Translations under genes and position numbers: made by a program
From: DATGIQ01 sp035295665
GTDB lineage: Bacteria > Planctomycetota > Planctomycetia > Gemmatales > Gemmataceae
Reading direction: 5' to 3'
DNA length: 5,003 bases
Assembly: GCA_035295665.1 (NCBI GenBank)
Contig: DATGIQ010000232.1
Location: 1 to 5,003 of the forward strand
Shown: positions 1-5,003 of the stretch, piece after piece
Layout of the letters: every line of letters starts with the position of its first letter
How positions within the stretch are numbered: the first letter of the stretch is position 1
Notes under the pieces: model-generated
Database searches by the model: none
The model's input: only the letters and a program-made list of their open reading frames with translations
What the model was told of the DNA's origin: nothing

Positions 1-127
1 ACACCACAGGGCGCGGGGGATACGCAAGATGCCGGTTTTGCTTCGCGATGTTCCGTGACCAGGCGTTGAAGGCTGGGTCGTCCGTCTGCGTGACAACAAT
101 TGCTCCCTCGGGAATGTTCTGGGTCAC
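1..127 (-). CDS. Possible 5' part of an unidentified gene, running off the left edge
   Basis: From a GTG at 127 the minus strand reads about 42 residues with no stop to the window edge, beginning VTQNIPEGAIVVTQTDDPAF and including NAWSRNIAKQNRHLAYPP. The residue mix looks like an ordinary soluble protein, with no Cys and a balance of charged and hydrophobic residues. The opposite strand's frame across the same bases (ending in a stop at 138-140) is richer in Cys, Phe and Arg and looks less natural. There is no clear ribosome site before the GTG. The same frame is open without a stop back to 316, through the palindrome, so the true start could lie elsewhere, or this could be an interior piece of a gene broken by the palindrome. 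I do not recognise the family. Confidence 0.3.
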   Translation of the reverse strand, partial: MTQNIPEGAIVVTQTDDPAFNAWSRNIAKQNRHLAYPPRPVV

Positions 128-154
128 CCGGTCCGGCTGAATGTGTCTGTTTTT

Positions 155-221
155 GTTTCGCGGCGGTGCGCAGAACCGCGTGGGGATGCGCCCCACGCGG
201 TTCTGCGCACCGCCGCGAAAC
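155..221. repeat. Long perfect palindrome (31-base arms, 5-base loop)
   Basis: Bases 155-185 are exactly the reverse complement of 191-221, with a loop of ATGCG at 186-190. The arms are about 74% GC. Beyond the arms, pairing continues imperfectly: G-T and T-A pairs at 151-154 with 222-225, and TGTGT near 143-147 against ACACA near 225-229. The structure lies 127 bases after the stop codon of the large gene, where a transcription end or an mRNA-stabilising hairpin would be useful. It is not a standard intrinsic terminator: on the minus strand the hairpin is followed by AAAAACAG, not a run of T, and on the plus strand by GGAACACAACC. It could instead be a small mobile palindromic repeat. The palindrome is certain; its role is not. 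Confidence 0.95.
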
Positions 222-348
222 GGAACACAACCAACCGGACCATGGATCAGGGGCCGTCGCGGGCGCCGTTTATCGGTGGCGACCAGCCAGTTGGAGAGGG
301 GGGATTTGGAGCCTATTCATTGCGAGGTCGCAAAAGGCCCAAAAACCC

Positions 349-3300
349 TTATCTCCAAATGGTTCGGGTCTCCTCCGGCAAGATCTCGAAATCCTGGTCG
401 AAGACCGCGTCGGTCAGCCGGCGAGCAGTAAGGAGAGACCGTTCCGGCAGTGCTGCTGTGAAGCTCGCGGCCCAATGCTCCCTGTGGTCGCCGTCCGCGG
501 AGGGCGATGCCAGGGCGGAAACGCTCCGTTGGCCGATCGTCTCGGACGCAACGGGCGCAATCGCCATCCCAGGGAGGGTTCGCCCACCGCCAGTGACCCG
601 TGTAGCATTCGCCCGCTCATCCAGGTTGAGAAGCGAGAAGACCTCGGAAATCGGTGGATGCGGTTGCGGCGATCTTGTCTTGCCAAACCCCGGAGGAGGA
701 ACGACGCTAATCGTCGCACTACCCGTGATCGCGGTGTTCGTATCGGTAATGGTGAGGGACTGAGACCCGACCGTGATCAACGTCACACCCGCTGGGAAAG
801 ACGCTACACCGGCATCGCCCGGCTGGAACGGGTAGTCCGGGGGCAAGAATACACCCGGATCGCTGTCCGAGCTGCTAAAGGTGATGGTGCCTTGGTAATT
901 CGTATCCACGTTGCTGTACGGGTCCGTCGCCGTGACGGTTACGTCAAATGCGATGCCGGGCATCGCGTTTGACGGAGCGCTGACCTGGAAGTGATTCGCG
1001 GGAGCCGGGGCGATGAGGATACCGGTCTGCATGCCGGTGACCGCGGAGTTCGCCGTGTCCGTAACGGTGATGGATTGCATGCCGGCTGTAAAGAGGACAA
1101 TGGGAAAAGTCTGCGTGCCATTGTCACCGCTTCTGAAGGTGTAGTCGCTGGGCGGCACCTGGCTGTCGCTCGTCATGAAGTGCACAGTACCGAGATATCC
1201 GCTGGCAATGTTCCCGTAGGCATCCATGGCCGTCACGGTCAATGTGCCAGGGCTTCCCGCAGTGATGGAGGACGGGAAGCCCGAAACAACGAAGCTACTG
1301 GCTACGCCCGGATTGACACGGATGAGGCCCTCGCTGCCGGTGCTTTTGTTGGTGAGCGTATCCGTGACACTCAGATTCTGGATCCCCGCCATCCTGAGGA
1401 CAACGGAAAATGTGTGCGTGCCTGCGTCGGCCGCGGTAAAGGTGTAATCGCCCTGGAACACGGCCTTGGGATCGCTGCTTGTAAAATGGATTGTGCCCAA
1501 ATAGCCCGCGGCTGTATTGCCGTCCGCGTCCGTCGCCTGGACCGTCACGTTGCCCATGTCACCCGCGGTTGTGTTGGAAGGCAAGCCGAAGATAACCAGA
1601 CGGATGAGAGATGGGGTCGGTGCGGTGCGCGTGACTGTCAGAGAATTCAGAAAGATCTTCTGCGGCCCTTCCACGTAAAGCGCGATCCCGTGGAGGCCCG
1701 GCGTCGTGATCACCAACGTCAGCCCGGCAGATGAGCCGACCCCATTTTGCGGCAACGAAAGCGTGCCGGGAAGCCATTGCCCGTCCAGCACGATGTGTTC
1801 CTTGCCGCTCGCATTGTCCTGCGAGCCGTTCAGCGTAAGGCTGTAGGTGCCGGGGACCACGGTGTTGAGCGTAAACACGGCCGCAGCATTGATTCCGGGG
1901 AACAAGCTCTGGTTCGCGTTGACCGTGGCCGATTGGCCCACACTGGCCGGCAGCGCCAGGCCAATGGTCGGTGCTGGGACGGGGGCGGCCAGGACAGCGG
2001 CGATGCCCTGGAGCTTGGGCGTTGCCTGTGCATAGACGTTTGGATCGGCCAGCCCCCACGGATCGTAGCCGGAGGAGTGGAACACCATCGCCAATTCACT
2101 GCCGTTCTTGAACAGCTCGTTGAGGCCGGCAATCTGGGCTTGCTGGGCGCGCGGATCGAGGTCGGCTTGCTCCTGGAGGTCCGTCACATGGGTGTAGTCC
2201 GTGCCGCCAATATCGAGACCGCCCTCGTAGCTGGTCACATGAAGACCAAACGCTTCGGCGTACTGGGCATCCACTCCCGCACCGCTGTCCACGGCAGCCA
2301 GGTTCAACCCGGAATTGTACATCGGGTTGATCCCGCCGACTTGCACGTTGTCGATGTAGACCGTCCCAGTTCCACTGCCGACGAACTTGAGCCGGTGGGT
2401 ACCCGCAGTGGCATCGACGGCATAGGTGTGGTAAACGACCGGCTTGCCATCGGCTCCGAGGTAGTTGGTGCTCGACGGGGTGAAGTCGTTCGCGAAGAAG
2501 GAGCTTTTCAACTCCGTGTTGTCCAGGTAGACATCGAAGCTTTCCTTACTGCTGGCCCCTTCGGCAGCATAGAACGAAATGTCCACCTTGTCGGCAGGGA
2601 ACGTCAGTGTCTGGGTAAAGCTGCCCGTGTTCTGGATAAAGCCGGCTTGAGTTCCCTCTGGGGCAGCGGGGAGCGTGGAACCGTTGTGGACAATGCCGGC
2701 TGTGCCCGTGAAGGTCCACGAGGCCCCGGTCGGATTCGTCTGAGAGCCGCTCACTACCGGCGTTTCGAAGCCGCCATCGGGTACCGTCACTTCGCCCAGG
2801 CCGCTCTCACTATTTACGCTGAAATACCAATCGCTGCCGCCGCCCCAGACGTAGTAATTCACCGGGTGCGGAGTGGCGACATGGGGCATGCCATCGCCAT
2901 TGTCGTAGTAGTTGTTGAGGAAATTGAGCGCGTCCGAGGCGGTCTGGAGCGTGTTGCCATGGAACCATTCCAAAACGGGCCGGATCCGGCTGGCCATTTG
3001 GCCATCTCCGAAGACATTACGAAACTGGTTGCTGATTTGTACAATTTTTTCGGCCACGCGCCGGCGGGTCCAGACGTTCGGATCGGTCGAGCCATCGTAG
3101 TTGAGCGGTGAACCCCCGGCTTTGACCTCGGCAGCCGCGGCCGCGGAGTTGGCTTGGGATTGGCTAAACCCCGTGTTCCAAATCTCGTTCGAGTATTCGA
3201 TGTAAACTTTGAGGTCGGCGTCCAGCCCCTTGTAAACCGGGTTGGCCTGGAACGACGGATACGGATTGACGCCGTCACTGCCATACCGCAGGAGATTCGC

Positions 3301-4797
3301 CAACTTCGCAATGTAGTCCGCACTGGCGTTGACCGGAATATTGATCCACATATCCGTGTGCGTCTCATTGGCCAGCTGAACGGCGTACTCCCAACTGGCT
3401 CCCTTGCCCTCCCAGCCGTAGCCGGCCGCGGCCTGGTATTGGTTGCCTCCCGGCAGCAGCCGGTCGGACCAGTTGACCTGCTGGTTCCAGTTGGTGGCTG
3501 AATAATCCATGTAGCGGACGGTGCTGAATGTGCTGAGCAAGCTCTTGATCTGGTTCGTGAACGTCACGGATGGGTCGTAACTGGTGGTCGAGCCGGGGGC
3601 GACCGGCAGCATCACTTTGAGGTTCGTGAGGCCGGTACCGGGACTGTCGTTGGGATTGCGTTTGGTTCCTGCGAAGGCAATGAAAAGCGACGTCTGATAC
3701 GGTGCTTGGTTATTGAGGATCAAATCAGCGGAGGTGGTGTTCGTGGCCGGATCGTAGGTCTTTTTCTGCACGGTGAAGGTGCAGGCTACGGGAGTAATTT
3801 GAGCGGCCTGGCCAGTGAAGATCACCTTATAGGTCCCATTGGGCGCCCCACCGGGGGCGTTAATACCCAGGACCGAGGCAGCTGCATCCTGAAGGGGCCA
3901 GCCGTTGGCGTCCACTTTCGCCGTTCCATCCCAGGGGGCGTTCATCGAACCCCAACCGCCCCCCTCCTTCATGGCGTCTGCAAAGAGGATGTCTTGATTG
4001 TACGAGGCGACATTGCTGAGGTTGACCCCGATGGCGGGCTTGAGGTTGGTCTCGGTATAACTCCAGCCGAGGATCTCCTGGTTCGCCGTGGCCGCGCTGG
4101 TGCTCGCCGTAAAGCCGACGTAGGCCAGATTGCTGCCAACCACGGAGGTTAGGTTGACGGCAACGCTTTGCGTTGCCGTGGACTGCTGGGTGGGATCTGT
4201 TTCCGTAACGATGAGGGTGCTGCCATCGTAAGTCATGTGGACGTTGATGACGTCCCCGCTGTGCAGATCGATCCCGGTATTGGCAAGGTTGATGGCCGGA
4301 AGCGTCGGATTGGCGCCGTTGGTATAAAGGCCGGTGGAATCGATGCCTTCCCCACCGTTGTCGGATAGATCAAATTTCACGGCTACGCTGTTGGGAATTC
4401 CGGCATAACCGAGACCAGCTCCATTCGTGCCCAGAGCGGTAACGGCGAGTCCCTGAATCGTGAACGTAAATCCGTCGCCGGCGGCGTTGGAGAGTTGGAA
4501 ACTGAAATCGGTCGTGAAGCTGCTGATGTGAACCCGTGTGGAGTAGAAGGCGCTGGCCGTCTCTCCGCCGTTCCCATCGGTCAGTTGGAGCTTGGAACCG
4601 TCGTAATGTGCTGCTCCGTTGAGCGTTAGTGCGTTGCCGTTAAAACCCCCTCCGAAGTCAAGTGCCGAGGCGGACGGCACAGTGCGGGCTTCCAGCTCTT
4701 CCACGAAGAGCAAAGCCGGCGAGTGATTGCAATGGGTCCGGGACCGCAGCGTTCGCGTGCAGCCCCCTCTCCGGTATCCAAGAAATTTGCTGGCCAT
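349..4797 (-). CDS. Giant multidomain secreted protein: L-type lectin, GH-A-like glycosidase barrel, Ig-like repeats
   Basis: Predicted role: an extracellular protein that binds a polysaccharide and probably hydrolyses it; substrate unknown. It has 1,482 residues, counted from the ATG at 4797. Residues 1-43 are basic and end in the planctomycete-type motif LEARTVPSA. Residues 45-250 resemble an L-type lectin (DGFTFTIQ, GLGYAGIPNSVAVKFD, YVGFTAST). Residues 256-932 read as an eight-stranded TIM barrel: IGVNL, VRYMDY, DMWINIPV, VYIEYSNEIWN, RIRPVLEW, VNYYVWGG, HVTSYEGG, LAMVFHSS. Glu538 after Asn on strand 4 and Glu858 on strand 7 fit the acid/base and nucleophile of clan GH-A. A beta-sandwich (671-821) interrupts the barrel and another (943-1060) follows it. 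Three Ig-like repeats (1066-1367) and a polar tail complete the protein. The mature part has one Cys. The ATG at 4800 is equally possible; a GTG at 4851 lacks a ribosome site. The gene appears to be transcribed alone. Domain order is seen; enzymatic activity is inferred. Confidence 0.93.
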   Translation of the reverse strand: MASKFLGYRRGGCTRTLRSRTHCNHSPALLFVEELEARTVPSASALDFGGGFNGNALTLNGAAHYDGSKLQLTDGNGGETASAFYSTRVHISSFTTDFSFQLSNAAGDGFTFTIQGLAVTALGTNGAGLGYAGIPNSVAVKFDLSDNGGEGIDSTGLYTNGANPTLPAINLANTGIDLHSGDVINVHMTYDGSTLIVTETDPTQQSTATQSVAVNLTSVVGSNLAYVGFTASTSAATANQEILGWSYTETNLKPAIGVNLSNVASYNQDILFADAMKEGGGWGSMNAPWDGTAKVDANGWPLQDAAASVLGINAPGGAPNGTYKVIFTGQAAQITPVACTFTVQKKTYDPATNTTSADLILNNQAPYQTSLFIAFAGTKRNPNDSPGTGLTNLKVMLPVAPGSTTSYDPSVTFTNQIKSLLSTFSTVRYMDYSATNWNQQVNWSDRLLPGGNQYQAAAGYGWEGKGASWEYAVQLANETHTDMWINIPVNASADYIAKLANLLRYGSDGVNPYPSFQANPVYKGLDADLKVYIEYSNEIWNTGFSQSQANSAAAAAEVKAGGSPLNYDGSTDPNVWTRRRVAEKIVQISNQFRNVFGDGQMASRIRPVLEWFHGNTLQTASDALNFLNNYYDNGDGMPHVATPHPVNYYVWGGGSDWYFSVNSESGLGEVTVPDGGFETPVVSGSQTNPTGASWTFTGTAGIVHNGSTLPAAPEGTQAGFIQNTGSFTQTLTFPADKVDISFYAAEGASSKESFDVYLDNTELKSSFFANDFTPSSTNYLGADGKPVVYHTYAVDATAGTHRLKFVGSGTGTVYIDNVQVGGINPMYNSGLNLAAVDSGAGVDAQYAEAFGLHVTSYEGGLDIGGTDYTHVTDLQEQADLDPRAQQAQIAGLNELFKNGSELAMVFHSSGYDPWGLADPNVYAQATPKLQGIAAVLAAPVPAPTIGLALPASVGQSATVNANQSLFPGINAAAVFTLNTVVPGTYSLTLNGSQDNASGKEHIVLDGQWLPGTLSLPQNGVGSSAGLTLVITTPGLHGIALYVEGPQKIFLNSLTVTRTAPTPSLIRLVIFGLPSNTTAGDMGNVTVQATDADGNTAAGYLGTIHFTSSDPKAVFQGDYTFTAADAGTHTFSVVLRMAGIQNLSVTDTLTNKSTGSEGLIRVNPGVASSFVVSGFPSSITAGSPGTLTVTAMDAYGNIASGYLGTVHFMTSDSQVPPSDYTFRSGDNGTQTFPIVLFTAGMQSITVTDTANSAVTGMQTGILIAPAPANHFQVSAPSNAMPGIAFDVTVTATDPYSNVDTNYQGTITFSSSDSDPGVFLPPDYPFQPGDAGVASFPAGVTLITVGSQSLTITDTNTAITGSATISVVPPPGFGKTRSPQPHPPISEVFSLLNLDERANATRVTGGGRTLPGMAIAPVASETIGQRSVSALASPSADGDHREHWAASFTAALPERSLLTARRLTDAVFDQDFEILPEETRTIWR
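697..1602 (-). repeat. Three tandem Ig-like (invasin/Big-type) protein repeats within the large CDS
   Basis: Protein-level tandem repeats of about 100 residues each: DNA 1312..1602, 1009..1308 and 697..1005 (residues 1066-1162, 1164-1263, 1265-1367). Each opens with a beta strand and a TAG or MPG turn, followed by a VTVTAxDxxGN-like strand. A signature then reads GYLGTIHFTSSD, GYLGTVHFMTSD or NYQGTITFSSSD. Next come a DYTF or DYPF turn, a GDxGxxxF strand, and AGxQSxTVTDT near the end. Copies 1 and 2 are clearly closer to each other than to copy 3. Such repeats are common in surface proteins of planctomycetes, where they are thought to act as stalks or spacers; that role is inferred here. The exact domain family is not certain without a profile search. 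Confidence 0.82.
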
Positions 4798-4803
4798 CAT
4801 GTA

Positions 4804-4808
4804 CCCTC
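4804..4808 (-). promoter_or_regulatory. Shine-Dalgarno-like site that decides the start of the large CDS
   Basis: On the minus strand the bases read GAGGG TAC ATG ATG. GAGGG is 3 bases from the ATG at 4800 and 6 bases from the ATG at 4797, so the second ATG has the better spacing. The in-frame GTG at 4851, which would add 18 residues (MFRPPFG...), has no purine-rich site before it. Planctomycetes do not always use such sites, so the choice is supported but not proven. Confidence 0.55.
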
Positions 4809-5003
4809 GCGGAACGGGACCGATCACGGGACCAAATGGAGGGCGAAACACGAGTCGCTGGCATACGACGCAACGTCACAATCTGGTTCGCTACTAGGGG
4901 CCCGCGAAAAAATAACTTCGCCGAATTGATCTATCCGTGTTAGGACGGTTTTGGGATAAGCGGAGCATGCATGATGCAACTGCTGTCGCACGTATACAAC
5001 GGA
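4809..5003. other. Upstream non-coding region of the large gene
   Basis: No convincing coding frame is seen; open frames here on the plus strand are the antisense continuation of the large gene's start. The region holds an AT-rich patch at 4906-4917 (a run of A followed by TAACTT on the plus strand) next to GGGGCCC at 4897-4903. A GCATGCATGATGC stretch lies at 4965-4977. No pair of -35 and -10 boxes with proper spacing stands out, so no promoter is called, though the promoter of the large gene is expected here. Confidence 0.5.

Noticed and set aside
155..221. Calling the palindrome a rho-independent terminator
   Set aside because: The stem is far longer than usual and neither strand shows a T-run after it. 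Reported as a palindrome with unknown role instead.
100..972. A 290-codon plus-strand frame, and others overlapping it (143..763, 141..431)
   Set aside because: Their translations are Arg/Pro/Cys-rich and low in structure, run through the palindrome, and are antisense to the Ig-like repeats and tail of the large gene.
1747..3111. A 454-codon open frame on the plus strand
   Set aside because: It lies entirely antisense to the large gene. Its translation is rich in Arg, Gly and Val with no recognisable domain. The minus strand shows clear lectin, barrel and Ig-like sequence over the same region.
3135..3146. CCGCGGCCGCGG palindrome inside the large gene
   Set aside because: It is explained by alanine codons in an Ala-rich helix (residues around 552-556) in a GC-rich gene.
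4798..4851. GTG start at 4851 for the large gene
   Set aside because: No ribosome site precedes it, and the 18 added residues (MFRPPFG...) have no signal-peptide character. The ATG pair at 4800/4797 has GAGGG just upstream.
4662..4943. A 93-codon plus-strand frame over the start and upstream region of the large gene
   Set aside because: It is antisense to the N-terminus, has no ribosome site or recognisable sequence, and the overlap with a well-supported gene start makes it unlikely.

Overview
The window is dominated by one very large gene on the minus strand (349..4797). It encodes a secreted or surface protein of about 1,480 residues built from carbohydrate-related modules. The N-terminal motif ending VEELEARTVPSA, the moderately high GC content, and the mix of lectin, glycosidase-like and Ig-like modules in one giant protein suggest a planctomycete, probably of the Gemmata/Gemmatales type. 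This placement is inferred from recalled family features, not from a search.

Layout from right to left, in the direction of transcription. Positions 4809..5003 are upstream sequence with no gene and no promoter I would defend. A Shine-Dalgarno-like GAGGG lies at 4804..4808, just before a double ATG. The protein then runs: short basic N-terminus with the planctomycete motif; L-type (legume-like) lectin domain; an apparent clan GH-A type TIM barrel with two candidate catalytic glutamates; inside that barrel, between strands 6 and 7, an inserted beta-sandwich of about 150 residues; a second beta-sandwich after the barrel; three tandem Ig-like repeats; and a polar C-terminal tail of 115 residues ending at 349.

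Positions 222..348 are a short 3' non-coding stretch. A striking 67-base palindrome at 155..221 follows, with 31-base perfect arms and a 5-base loop. The left 127 bases may hold the start or an internal piece of another minus-strand gene that runs off the window; this is weak.

Read together, the modules describe a single protein that binds a glycan through its lectin and sandwich domains and probably hydrolyses it with the barrel, held away from the cell by Ig-like spacers. The substrate cannot be told from the sequence. No mobile-element gene, RNA gene, CRISPR array or multi-gene system is visible. The most interesting points are the unannounced glycosidase barrel with its internal sandwich insertion, and the long perfect palindrome downstream.
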